Of a stretch of DNA of 46,334 bases, positions 30,969 to 39,425 are shown in pieces. This stretch comes from Anaerolineae bacterium (GTDB lineage Bacteria > Chloroflexota > Anaerolineae > Promineifilales > Promineifilaceae), in contig JAHBVI010000049.1 of NCBI GenBank assembly GCA_019637635.1, positions 1 to 46,334 on the forward strand, given 5' to 3'. A model generated the notes under the pieces. It searched no databases. It saw only the letters and a program-made list of their open reading frames with translations, and was not told where the DNA came from. The position numbers and the translations under genes are program-made. The stretch's first letter is position 1; each line of letters begins with the position of its first letter.

Positions 30969-31694
30969 GTGGCGCTTGATTCAGCATCCCCCAAAACAAA
31001 GCTTGTTGAGCTTATGGAGACGCTGCGGGATTTGGTCTTTCCCCCGGTTTGTGCCAATTGCCGGAAGGTTGGCCAGCAGATATGCTCTGAATGTCGTCAA
31101 CAAATCCAATGGGTAATAAAGCCAATCTGTTCATGTTGTGGGCGGCTGGTTGTTTCTGACCAGATCGTCATATGTGATGCCTGCAAGAAGCGCCCGCTAC
31201 CTTTGGAACAAATTCGGGCGGCGACGGTATTTACCGAACCCATTTCCACCATTATTCACAAAATGAAATATGAAGGCGCTTTTGGATTGGGACGTGTGCT
31301 GGCAGATCTGATGGTGAGCGCCTGGAATGAATGGATAATCCCTGTAGATATGGTGGCGCCCATCCCGTTGCACCCTGATCGGGAAAAGAAAAGGGGGTAC
31401 AATCAATCGGCGCTTTTGGCGCGATGGTTTAGCCAACAGTCGAGGCAGGTATATGCCCCAGATTTGCTGAGACGGACCAGATTTACAGTACCACAAGTTG
31501 GTCTGAATGCTGAAGAAAGAGCGAAAAATGTGCAAAATGCTTTTGCTGTTGATGGTTGTCAGTTGAATGGTAAACATGTGTTGCTGGTGGATGATGTGTG
31601 TACAACAGGGTCTACATTAGCGGCTGCGGCCCAGGTGTTGTTGGAAACTGGCGCAGTGGCTGTATCAGGGTATTGTTTAGCACGAGCAATGTAG
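30969..31694 (+). CDS. comF: ComF-family phosphoribosyltransferase-like protein
   Basis: This 241-aa protein has an N-terminal double zinc-ribbon (CANCRKVGQQICSECRQQI, CSCCGRLVVSDQIVICDACKKRP) and a type I phosphoribosyltransferase fold with the PRPP loop VLLVDDVCTTGSTLAAAAQVL. The family includes ComF (DNA uptake in naturally competent bacteria) and GntX; the role outside competence is not settled. The GTG start at 30969 is used, with a possible ATG at 31014. Its position right after a Tad/type IV-like pilus operon is suggestive for DNA uptake, but an intrinsic terminator separates them and hpf follows downstream. Confidence 0.92.
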   Translation: MALDSASPKTKLVELMETLRDLVFPPVCANCRKVGQQICSECRQQIQWVIKPICSCCGRLVVSDQIVICDACKKRPLPLEQIRAATVFTEPISTIIHKMKYEGAFGLGRVLADLMVSAWNEWIIPVDMVAPIPLHPDREKKRGYNQSALLARWFSQQSRQVYAPDLLRRTRFTVPQVGLNAEERAKNVQNAFAVDGCQLNGKHVLLVDDVCTTGSTLAAAAQVLLETGAVAVSGYCLARAM

Positions 31695-31723
31695 AAAATT
31701 CTATATCATAAGGGAGAAAAACC

Positions 31724-32290
31724 ATGGAGTTAATGATACAAGGACGCAACCTGGATATAACCCCAAGACTGCAAAATTATGTGGAAAAGAAGACAACCCG
31801 TCTTGATCGTTATATGCCGAACCTGGTAGAGGTACGTGTTGATCTTTCGGCGGAAAACACACGTAGTGCCGTAGACAGCCAGGTGGCGCAGATAACGGTG
31901 CGTGACAACCGGGGCACGATTTTGCGGGCGGAGGAACGTAGTAATGATATGTTTGCCGCTGTTGATGCGGTGGTAGACAAGCTATACCGCCAGATTAACC
32001 GGTATCGTGGTAAGTCACAGCGCAAATGGCGGCAGGGTGGTAATGGTGAAGAGTTTATGGGTGAGCCGCTGCCTTTGGAAGAGGCAGATATTGAAGAAGG
32101 TGAAGAAGCAAAAATTGTGCGTACCAAGCAGTTTTCGCTAAAGCCGATGACGGCAGAGGAAGCAATTGATCAATTGGAGCTGTTGGGGCATGATTTTTTT
32201 GTTTTCTTTAATGCGGATTATGGGATGGTGAATGTACTGTACAGAAGACATGATAATAACTATGGTCTTCTGCAACCAGCATTAGATTAG
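31724..32290 (+). CDS. hpf: Ribosome hibernation promoting factor, long form
   Basis: This 188-aa long-form HPF dimerises and silences 70S ribosomes under stress. The N-terminal domain (residues 1-~100) has MELMIQGRNLDITPRLQNYVEKKTTRLDRYMPNLVEVRVDLSAE and a Lys/Arg-rich helix YRQINRYRGKSQRKWRQGG. After a linker, the C-terminal dimerisation domain (~130-188) has RTKQFSLKPMTAEEAIDQLELLGHDFFVFFNADYGMVNVLYRRHDNNYGLLQP. AAGGGAG precedes the ATG. It lies 29 bases after comF and is probably co-transcribed with it. Confidence 0.96.
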   Translation: MELMIQGRNLDITPRLQNYVEKKTTRLDRYMPNLVEVRVDLSAENTRSAVDSQVAQITVRDNRGTILRAEERSNDMFAAVDAVVDKLYRQINRYRGKSQRKWRQGGNGEEFMGEPLPLEEADIEEGEEAKIVRTKQFSLKPMTAEEAIDQLELLGHDFFVFFNADYGMVNVLYRRHDNNYGLLQPALD

Positions 32291-32358
32291 GGTTAGGATT
32301 AGGCCGTTACCTCATTTTTCTGTCGTATGGATGGCTGTTGTTGGCTAAAGTATAGGCC

Positions 32359-32850
32359 ATGCCGCATATCTTGTTTGTCTGTACTGCTAATATATGCCGT
32401 TCGCCGGTGGCTGCCGCGTTATTAAGACAGAAATTGGAGGCCAACGGCCGTACCCCATCTGACTGGGTTGTGCAATCGGCCGGGACGTGGGCCACCATCA
32501 GGCGTGGCCCGTCCCGGTTTAGCGCCCAATTGATGGCGGAGCGGGGCATGGACATCAGCCGGCACCGCGCTAAAATGATAGATGAGAAGATGTTGGCGCA
32601 GGCAGACCTGGTCTTGTGCATGGAAACAGGGCATGTCGAGGCACTCAAGATCGAATTTCCCCAGTTTCGAGATCGAATTTTCACTTTGAGCGAAATAGTG
32701 GATAACCCTTACAACATTGCCGATCCATACGGCGGGCCGTTGGAAGAGTACCAGCGCATGGTGGCGGAAGTTGAAGATTTAATTGATGCCGGGTTTGAGC
32801 GTATGCTGGCTCTGGCGGAAGAAAATGCCGGTAAACGGGTGGAGAATTAA
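32359..32850 (+). CDS. Low-molecular-weight protein tyrosine/arginine phosphatase
   Basis: This 163-aa enzyme has the LMW-PTP catalytic loop near the N-terminus (ILFVCTANICRSPVAAALL; CxxNxCRS nucleophile Cys), helix HRAKMIDEKMLAQADLVLCMETGHVEALK, and the general-acid Asp region NIADPYGGPLEEYQRMVAEVEDLID. Members dephosphorylate Tyr or, as YwlE, Arg; the Thr in CTAN and the overall sequence are closer to the YwlE group, but specificity is not certain. The start has no strong ribosome-binding site; a TAAAGT box 7 bases before the ATG could give a leaderless transcript. Confidence 0.93.
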   Translation: MPHILFVCTANICRSPVAAALLRQKLEANGRTPSDWVVQSAGTWATIRRGPSRFSAQLMAERGMDISRHRAKMIDEKMLAQADLVLCMETGHVEALKIEFPQFRDRIFTLSEIVDNPYNIADPYGGPLEEYQRMVAEVEDLIDAGFERMLALAEENAGKRVEN

Positions 32851-32852
32851 GT

Positions 32853-33374
32853 TTACCATCCCTCTATAAACTGCATCCATTCAGTACGCTGCTCCAGATG
32901 GCGACTAAACAGGTACATGGCCGATGGCTTCGGTTCGTGCGGTTGGCGCAGGAGGGGCATGTTGACTTTTTCTAGCGTATCTCCCCCTTTGCGCCGGTTG
33001 CAGGCAGCGCAAGCAGCTACCAGATTTTCCCAGGTATGACGACCACCCAAATGGCGCGGAATGACGTGGTCAAGCGTCAGGGTATATGTTTTTCGCCCGC
33101 AGTATTGGCAGGTGTAATTGTCGCGGCGCAGAATTTCTCGTTTGGAGAGGGGGATGCGTGGATGGGGCCTTTTGACCATGTAACCAAGCTTGATGACCGA
33201 GGGGATTTCAAATTCGGCAGAGCTGCTGCGAATTTTACCACGGCCGTTTAAGATGATTTCTGCTCTTCCGGTGAGAACGAGCATCAGTGCCCGCTTGGTG
33301 CTGCATACGTGCAAAGGTTCAAAGTTCGCATTGAGCGTTAGCACTGGCTCGTACAATAGGCCATCTTTGCTCAT
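32853..33374 (-). CDS. HNH endonuclease family protein
   Basis: This 173-aa protein has an HNH module: YTCQYCGRKTYTLTLDHVIPRHLGGRHTWENLVAACAACNRRKGG, with two CxxC zinc knuckles and the DHVIPR catalytic motif. The N-terminal part (VLTLNANFEPLHVCSTKRALMLVLTGRAEII) is typical of a widespread stand-alone HNH family in many phyla whose role is undefined, possibly DNA repair or defence. The start at 33374 (MSKDGLLYEP) is preferred; a GTG at 33404 extends it by 10 residues. It converges with the phosphatase gene, only 2 bases apart, and diverges from kbl. Confidence 0.9.
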   Translation of the reverse strand: MSKDGLLYEPVLTLNANFEPLHVCSTKRALMLVLTGRAEIILNGRGKIRSSSAEFEIPSVIKLGYMVKRPHPRIPLSKREILRRDNYTCQYCGRKTYTLTLDHVIPRHLGGRHTWENLVAACAACNRRKGGDTLEKVNMPLLRQPHEPKPSAMYLFSRHLEQRTEWMQFIEGW

Positions 33375-33433
33375 GAGACCGGCAGTATACCTACCACTGT
33401 ACACATCGTCAATTCGCCAGGTGGGTATGCCGG

Positions 33434-33486
33434 TTAAGAATCGGTTAAAACATGGTTAACAAGTTAACAACAGATTGAAGTAAAAT
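33434..33486 (+). promoter_or_regulatory. Direct-repeat operator candidate upstream of kbl
   Basis: TTAAGA, TTAAAA and TTAACA start at 33434, 33445 and 33456, an exact 11-base period, with a fourth TTAACA at 33464. A TAAAAT -10-like box is at 33481. The layout resembles PhoP/PhoB-type boxes, where an activator replaces the -35 contact. It could serve kbl or the divergent HNH gene. Confidence 0.45.
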
Positions 33487-33570
33487 CCCATTACTTTCCC
33501 ACAAACAAAGGGGCGCCTGTTAATCGGCTAAAGGATTGGCAGGCTGCCCATCATCTATAAGGAGAACCCC

Positions 33571-34752
<1,182 letters not shown>

Positions 34753-34756
34753 GTGA

Positions 34757-34813
34757 GGAGAGATTGGAGATTGGAGATTGTTTAGTCTCTCAATCTCTAA
34801 CCTCCAATCTTCT
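34757..34813. repeat. Inverted GGAGATT/CAATCTC heptamer arrays between convergent genes
   Basis: Three GGAGATT-type units (34760-34780) face CAATCTC-type units (34790-34811) across about 9 bases, forming an imperfect hairpin. It starts 4 bases after the kbl stop and ends at the stop of the convergent gene. It may act as a bidirectional 3' structure. Confidence 0.85.
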
Positions 34814-35170
34814 TTAATGCGCCGACGTGGCTCGTTCAATTTCGCTTAAAAAGAGGCGGCGCAAGCGGGGGTTGGTCAGCAATTTCTGAAAAAAGGCCGG
34901 ATATTGAAAGCCAATATCTACGCCCCGCAACGAATCCCTTACCACCAGAGGTAGCCACTCGTTATCAGATTCGGTCAGGGGTAATGGATGCCAGTTGAAG
35001 TCCGGTACCAGATTGAGCAGATCATCACCAGCCGCCGGCCACGCCTGTAAATCCTTCAAGCGATTACGCAGTGTCATCATATCGCTTTTCTGCTGTTTAT
35101 CCGACTCAAGTACATCAAATCCACTAACCATTACAACGCCTGTTATACCTGTGTTAATTGGAAACATCAT
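34814..35170 (-). CDS. Hypothetical protein, 118 aa
   Basis: I recognise no named family. The C-terminal half (SLRGVDIGFQYPAFFQKLLTNPRLRRLFLSEIERA) is a plausible helical module resembling short uncharacterised chloroflexus proteins. The N-terminal ~20 residues are unlike coding sequence, so internal starts such as the Met at residue 31 or 32 (MTLRNRLKDLQAWPAAGDDLL) are possible. It is convergent with kbl, and an inverted heptamer array abuts its stop. The gap 35171-35348 after it holds nothing I recognise. Confidence 0.5.
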   Translation of the reverse strand: MMFPINTGITGVVMVSGFDVLESDKQQKSDMMTLRNRLKDLQAWPAAGDDLLNLVPDFNWHPLPLTESDNEWLPLVVRDSLRGVDIGFQYPAFFQKLLTNPRLRRLFLSEIERATSAH

Positions 35171-35348
35171 ACACCTTCAAAAAGCGCGAACAGGGGATGC
35201 CAGCGCCAGCTTTCATCCCCATATCCCTTTCTGAATTTACTCAATTTCTGAACTACGTGATTGCTGTAATGCTCTGTTTCTGTTCGCTGCTCGCCCCGAT
35301 GAACTTACTATACAAAATTTAGGCGCAATGGTGGATAGGAAGGTAGGG

Positions 35349-36758
35349 CTAAACCACGAAGGATTGGCCTAACTCTGGTACCTGTACATCGGGAAAATGT
35401 TGCTGTTGGCGCAGAGAGTTGGCAAAAGCCAGCGACGCCTCCTCTTCGCCATGCACAATGTAGGTATGCGACGGCCGTACCCGAAAATGCCCCGTCCACG
35501 CCAATAGTTCATCCCGGTCGGCATGGGCGCTGAAGCCGTTAATCTTCTCCACCTGCGCCTTCAATTCATACTCCTCGCCAAAAACACGCACCCGCGGCTG
35601 CCGTTCCACCAGGCGCCGCCCCAACGTGTCTGGCGCCTGCCAGCCTACAATCAGGATGGTGTTACGGGGGTCTTCAATGTTGTTCTTCAGGTGGTGCAAA
35701 ATACGCCCGGCTTCGGCCATGCCGCTGGCGCTGATGATCACGGCCGGTTCACTGCGTGTATTCAGTTCCTTCGATTCGGCTGTGGAGCGGGTGTAGCGCA
35801 TCATGTCAAAGCCAAAGGGGTCTTTGTGGCCGTTTTCGGACAGGAATTGAGACATTTCTTCATCGTATGCCTCTGGATGCAGGCGATAGATGCCCGTGGC
35901 GTCTACGGCCATGGGGCTGTCTACATACACGGGCAAATTGGCGGGGATACGGCCGTTTTCCACTAACTGGTGCAGCCGGTAAACGAGTTCCTGGGTACGG
36001 CCTACGGCAAACGAGGGCACAATCACTTTGCCGCCCCGTTTGTACGTTTCCCGGATAATGCTTTCCAGTTTGTGGCTGGCGTCTTCCTGCGCTTCATGCA
36101 GGCGGTTGCCATAGGTACTTTCCACCAACAGCACATCAGCTTCGGTAATAAAGGTGGGGTCGCGCAATATGGGGCGGTCAAATCGGCCTAGATCACCGCT
36201 AAAAACCAGCCGGATGTCTCGCCGGGAATCTTCTTCTTCAATATCCAGGGCTACAATGGCCGAACCGAGGATGTGCCCGGCGTCGTGAAAGGTGAGGGTG
36301 ATACCGGGGGCAATGGGAAACGGCCGTTCATACCCAATGCCCACAAAAGAATTCAAACTCCTGGTTGCATCCGGCACAGTATAAATGGGCGCTAACGGCG
36401 GCTGGCCTTGTTTTTCCCGCTTCTTGTTCAAATACTGAATGTCTGATTCCTGGATGCGGGCGCTGTCATTCAGCATCACCGCCGCCAGGTCACGGGTAGC
36501 ATAGGTGCAAAAAATGCTGCCCCGAAAACCACTCTTCACCAGATTGGGGATGTTGCCACAATGGTCAATATGGGCATGAGACAGCACCAACAAGTCAATT
36601 TCGGCGGCGTTAAATGGCAAATGCTGGTTACGCTCATACGTCTCTTTGCGTGAACCCTGATACAAACCACAGTCCAGCAATATCTTCAGCCCGTTTACTT
36701 CTACCAAATGTTGTGAGCCGGTGACGGTACGCACCGCCCCATGAAATGTAATTTTCAT
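35349..36758 (-). CDS. Metallo-beta-lactamase/beta-CASP RNA-processing nuclease
   Basis: This 469-aa protein of the CPSF73-like (TTHA0252/YSH1-type) group probably cleaves RNA. Zinc-ligand motifs in order are HxHxDH in VLSHAHIDHCGNIPNL, His in FHDAGHILGSAIVAL, Asp in FSGDLGRFDRPIL, beta-CASP motifs VESTYGNR, VIVPSFAVGRTQELVYRLHQL and ISASGMAEAGRILHHL, then GFSAHADRDELLAW and YIVHGEEEASLAFANSL (RMMBL region). The length fits the family. It is downstream of RNase D on the same strand with a 41-base gap containing an ACCAGCC heptamer array, so the two nucleases probably share a transcript. Confidence 0.95.
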   Translation of the reverse strand: MKITFHGAVRTVTGSQHLVEVNGLKILLDCGLYQGSRKETYERNQHLPFNAAEIDLLVLSHAHIDHCGNIPNLVKSGFRGSIFCTYATRDLAAVMLNDSARIQESDIQYLNKKREKQGQPPLAPIYTVPDATRSLNSFVGIGYERPFPIAPGITLTFHDAGHILGSAIVALDIEEEDSRRDIRLVFSGDLGRFDRPILRDPTFITEADVLLVESTYGNRLHEAQEDASHKLESIIRETYKRGGKVIVPSFAVGRTQELVYRLHQLVENGRIPANLPVYVDSPMAVDATGIYRLHPEAYDEEMSQFLSENGHKDPFGFDMMRYTRSTAESKELNTRSEPAVIISASGMAEAGRILHHLKNNIEDPRNTILIVGWQAPDTLGRRLVERQPRVRVFGEEYELKAQVEKINGFSAHADRDELLAWTGHFRVRPSHTYIVHGEEEASLAFANSLRQQQHFPDVQVPELGQSFVV

Positions 36759-36769
36759 TGTTTTACCTT

Positions 36770-36809
36770 GTGGTTCGTGGCTGGTGGCTGGTAGAGCTAC
36801 TAACCACCA
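36770..36809. repeat. ACCAGCC/GGCTGGT heptamer array between two nuclease genes
   Basis: Tandem 7-base units (TGGCTGG on the plus strand) are followed by the 15-mer AGCTACTAACCACCA, also found at 4949-4963. On the minus strand the array begins at the stop codon of the RNase D gene (TAG within GGTTAGTAG). Confidence 0.75.
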
Positions 36810-37936
36810 TTATGATTTTGCAGTAGTTTGATAATGTCTGTTCCGTACATTTGCCGCCGCCATTGGCCCAACTGTTCAATCTGGCTCAGTTCTTCCGGCC
36901 GTTGGGGGTTCTTGAAAGCAATGGCCCATAGGCAGTCCCGGCTGAGGATGACGTCTGACTCTACCCCCCGCGCCTGGGCCTTTTCTTTACGCCAGGTGTG
37001 TAATTTTTCAAAGCGGTTAGTCACTTCTTCGGGGGGGCGGTTATTGCGTTTGGGGAAACGGGGCGGTTCGGCTTGTTGGCTCTCAGCGATAATGGGCAGC
37101 AGTTGACGGCCGTACCGCCGCACCTGCCCCTCGGACATGCCATGTATCTTGTGCAGTTCCCGCAATGTAGCCGGGCAAGATTGGGCAATCTCCAACAGCG
37201 TCCGATCACTCATCACCTTAAACAAAGGTAGATTGCTGCGTTCGGCCTGCTGATCCCGAAAAGCGTACAGGGCTTTCAACACCGCCTGTTGTTGGCGGGG
37301 CAGATCGTAAGCGCCGCTAATTCCCCAAAACCCGTCGGGGTCAAAAGCCTGGGCATTGGGCGCCACTTTTGTTTGATCGGCGAAAATTTCCAGCGCCTCT
37401 TCCAGGCGGTTTTGCGCCGCCAATTGCGCCGCCAGATGATCGCGCAGTGGCAGCAGATAGTGGGTATCCAATTGGGCATAGTTGAGCAGGTCGGGGGTCA
37501 ACGGCCGTCTACACCAGTTCGCTTTCTGATGTTTCTTGTTTTGTTCCACGCCATAGAGTTCCTGCAATATATTCGCCAACCCATACCGTTCAAATCCCAA
37601 AATCCGCGCTGCCCACATCGTGTCAAACAGAGTGGTACACTGCCACTCATACTGCCGCTTGAGCAGCATCAGGTCATATTCAGCCGCATGGAAAATCTTT
37701 TCCACCGCCGGGTTGGCAATAAGTTGCCCTAAGCCGTCCAGGTTTTCTATGGCTACCGGGTCAACAATAAAATCTTGCGCGGGGATGGAAATTTGAATCA
37801 GGCACACCCGCTCCCGGTAGGCGTACATGCTGTTTGCTTCCAGGTCAATGCCAAAACGTGGTTCCGATTGCAGCCGCGCCAGACATTCTTGCCAGGCACG
37901 ATCAGAAGTAACCAGGGTTGCCGGAGATAGGCTCAT
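36800..37936 (-). CDS. rnd: Ribonuclease D-like 3'-5' exonuclease
   Basis: This 378-aa DEDD exonuclease trims RNA 3' ends. Exo I Asp/Glu is in FGIDLEANSMYAYRERVCLIQIS, Exo II Asp in IFHAAEYDLMLLKRQYEWQCTTLFDTMWAARIL, and Exo III Tyr/Asp in LNYAQLDTHYLLPLRDHLAAQL. An HRDC domain follows at about residues 215-295 (ALYAFRDQQAERSNLPLFKVMSDRTLLEIAQSCPATLRELHKIHGMSEGQVRRYG). The C-terminal extension is Arg/Lys-rich. GGAGATAT precedes the ATG. It is co-directional with the beta-CASP nuclease, suggesting joint RNA turnover. Confidence 0.95.
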   Translation of the reverse strand: MSLSPATLVTSDRAWQECLARLQSEPRFGIDLEANSMYAYRERVCLIQISIPAQDFIVDPVAIENLDGLGQLIANPAVEKIFHAAEYDLMLLKRQYEWQCTTLFDTMWAARILGFERYGLANILQELYGVEQNKKHQKANWCRRPLTPDLLNYAQLDTHYLLPLRDHLAAQLAAQNRLEEALEIFADQTKVAPNAQAFDPDGFWGISGAYDLPRQQQAVLKALYAFRDQQAERSNLPLFKVMSDRTLLEIAQSCPATLRELHKIHGMSEGQVRRYGRQLLPIIAESQQAEPPRFPKRNNRPPEEVTNRFEKLHTWRKEKAQARGVESDVILSRDCLWAIAFKNPQRPEELSQIEQLGQWRRQMYGTDIIKLLQNHNGG

Positions 37937-37956
37937 TGCATATCTCCTATAGTGCA

Positions 37957-37991
37957 GGGCGATTTGCCAGATCGCCCCACAAAGCGTGGGG
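37957..37991. repeat. Two adjacent hairpins upstream of RNase D
   Basis: GGGCGAT/ATCGCCC (37957-37977) and CCCCAC/GTGGGG (37975-37991) overlap by three bases, so they cannot both form fully. They lie in the 37937-38064 gap, which otherwise shows nothing clear. Confidence 0.6.
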
Positions 37992-38064
37992 GGAGGGGGT
38001 CATAGGGGGATAATCGGATGGTGCCATCGCGCTTCATTATAGCACGATGGTCAAGGGACGCGGC

Positions 38065-38128
38065 AGTGCCAGGCACAGGGCAAAACCCATTCGGCAAGCC
38101 ACCACCTCGCGCCCTGTGCCTGGCACTA
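38065..38128. repeat. TAGTGCC hairpin element, copy 2
   Basis: Perfect 17-base arms identical to those at 7141-7204 enclose a different 29-base centre. Read on the minus strand, the element begins with TAG, which is the stop codon of the HoxU-like gene (38126-38128). Confidence 0.93.
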
Positions 38129-38818
38129 CTTCACCTTTTTCCGCTTCCGCCGGGTGGCTTCAAAAATCGAATCCGGGTCCCACCCCTGTTCCAATAATAA
38201 CTGCCGTTTGGGTTTCAGCGCCCCGGTGGGGCAAACGCCCACACATTGGCCGCAAAAGACACAGGTGGTGTCCGTCATCCCCTTGTTCATAAACGTGCCG
38301 ATCTGGGTGTGGAAGCCACGGCCGTCGAAACTCAGGGCAAACGTATACTGCGCATCCTCCGCACACACCTGCACACAGCGCCAACAGTTGATGCACTGGT
38401 TATAGTCGCGGATATAAAACGGGTTGTCATCGTGAATGGGCGCGGTACGCCTGGCCCCGTCTGCAAAACGGTTTTCGTCCGCTTCATACTCCTGAAGCAG
38501 GGCCAAAATTTCCGGTGCTTCGGCCAGTTCCACCGTTGCCGCCAGCATTTCCAGGATGGTGCGCCGTCCCCGGCAGACATCGTCGCTGCGTGTCTCCACA
38601 TTCATGCCGTTGGCGCATTGGGTCACACAGGCCGCCGCCTGCACCCGCCAGCCCACATCCACCGAACAAACCCGGCACAAGCCATTGGCCGTCAGGTGGG
38701 GATGGTAACAAATCACCGGAATCTCAATCCCTAACTGCGCCGCCGCGTCCAGAATGGTAGTGCCTTTAGGGACGATGACTTCACGGCCGTCAATTTTAAG
38801 AGTAACTGTTTCGCTCAT
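38126..38818 (-). CDS. HoxU/NuoG-N-terminal-like iron-sulfur diaphorase subunit
   Basis: This 230-aa electron-transfer subunit has a [2Fe-2S] ferredoxin domain at residues ~5-80 (CYHPHLTANGLCRVCSVDVGWRVQAAACVTQC), a Cys/His-poor middle segment, and two [4Fe-4S] motifs (YNQCINCWRCVQVCAEDAQY, TTCVFCGQCVGVCPTGAL). This is the architecture of HoxU and of the N-terminal part of NuoG and some formate dehydrogenases. It would pass electrons between the HoxEF-like flavoprotein encoded upstream and a catalytic subunit that is not visible here. GGAGAG precedes the ATG. The stop codon is part of a 17-base-arm hairpin repeat. A DUF4160-DUF2442 gene separates it from hoxEF. Confidence 0.92.
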   Translation of the reverse strand: MSETVTLKIDGREVIVPKGTTILDAAAQLGIEIPVICYHPHLTANGLCRVCSVDVGWRVQAAACVTQCANGMNVETRSDDVCRGRRTILEMLAATVELAEAPEILALLQEYEADENRFADGARRTAPIHDDNPFYIRDYNQCINCWRCVQVCAEDAQYTFALSFDGRGFHTQIGTFMNKGMTDTTCVFCGQCVGVCPTGALKPKRQLLLEQGWDPDSIFEATRRKRKKVK

Positions 38819-38830
38819 TGCTCTCTCCGC

Positions 38831-38858
38831 AATCGGTTATCGGTAAACGGTAATCGGT
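38831..38858. repeat. Four-unit ACCGATT-family heptamer array
   Basis: On the minus strand four consecutive 7-base units read ACCGATT or one- to two-base variants. The array lies between the end of the DUF4160-DUF2442 gene and the start of the HoxU-like gene. The same family occurs at 15641-15661 and in the SAM riboswitch arm. Confidence 0.88.
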
Positions 38859-38872
38859 TTGAGCGGCCTGCC

Positions 38873-39391
38873 TTAAGCAAGGATGAGTTCATGGCCCAGT
38901 TCACGCAAGAATTCTGGAGCAAAGTCAGCGCCATTGGGCCACTCAATCGTGTTGGTTTCAGAATTCACGGCTACCTGTTGAAAAAAATGCACATCTTTCA
39001 ATGGTTCAAAAACAGGACCAAGCAACTCATCTTTCAAGTCTACATCCATTACCAACCCGTCATTGAACGTCAGCCGTAATTTATAATCACTCAGGTACTG
39101 CACTTGATTAACGTGTAGGAACATCGCTAACTCCTGTAACAGGGGCGGGATTTCCTGTAAAGGTTCGCCATTCCGCGCCCGATTCCAGTTATCCATTAAT
39201 TCATCTCGATGCAAGTCTAACCAATCAAACAGCATATTTAATGCACGACGAGACATTTTCCCGGTAACTGTGCCCGTTTGTATTTCAATAGTCACTTCCT
39301 GTGCGCCATACCGTGCATGGAAATGGGGTGGCGCATGATCACGGTAATTGATGAACACCACAATACCATAAAAACGGGAAATAGTAGGCAT
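38873..39391 (-). CDS. DUF4160-DUF2442 fusion protein
   Basis: This 172-aa protein joins two small domains that are usually separate neighbouring genes. DUF4160 (residues 1-~75: PTISRFYGIVVFINYRDHAPPHFHARYGAQEVTIEI, RRALNMLFDWLDLHRDELMDNWNRA) is followed by DUF2442 (~90-172: VQYLSDYKLRLTFNDGLVMDVDLKDELLGPVFEPLKDVHFFQQVAVNSETNTIEWPNGADFAPEFL). The pair often appears in accessory, toxin-antitoxin-like settings, though no activity is established to my knowledge. It sits inside the diaphorase operon, bounded by two different heptamer arrays (39391-39425 and 38831-38858). The upstream array ends next to its ATG and supplies GGGAG as a weak ribosome-binding site. Confidence 0.88.
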   Translation of the reverse strand: MPTISRFYGIVVFINYRDHAPPHFHARYGAQEVTIEIQTGTVTGKMSRRALNMLFDWLDLHRDELMDNWNRARNGEPLQEIPPLLQELAMFLHVNQVQYLSDYKLRLTFNDGLVMDVDLKDELLGPVFEPLKDVHFFQQVAVNSETNTIEWPNGADFAPEFLRELGHELILA

Positions 39392-39425
39392 AGTCTCTAA
39401 TCTCCCAATCTCTCAGTCTCTACTC
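39391..39425. repeat. CAATCTC/GGAGATT heptamer array at the hoxEF stop codon
   Basis: Degenerate 7-base units span from the TAG stop of the HoxEF-like gene to the ATG of the DUF4160-DUF2442 gene. On the minus strand the units contain GGAG/GGGAG, resembling a Shine-Dalgarno sequence. Confidence 0.75.

Noticed and set aside
30969..31694. ComF as proof of natural competence
   Set aside because: ComF-family proteins are common in non-competent bacteria; a terminator separates it from the pilus operon and no comEA/comEC gene is visible.
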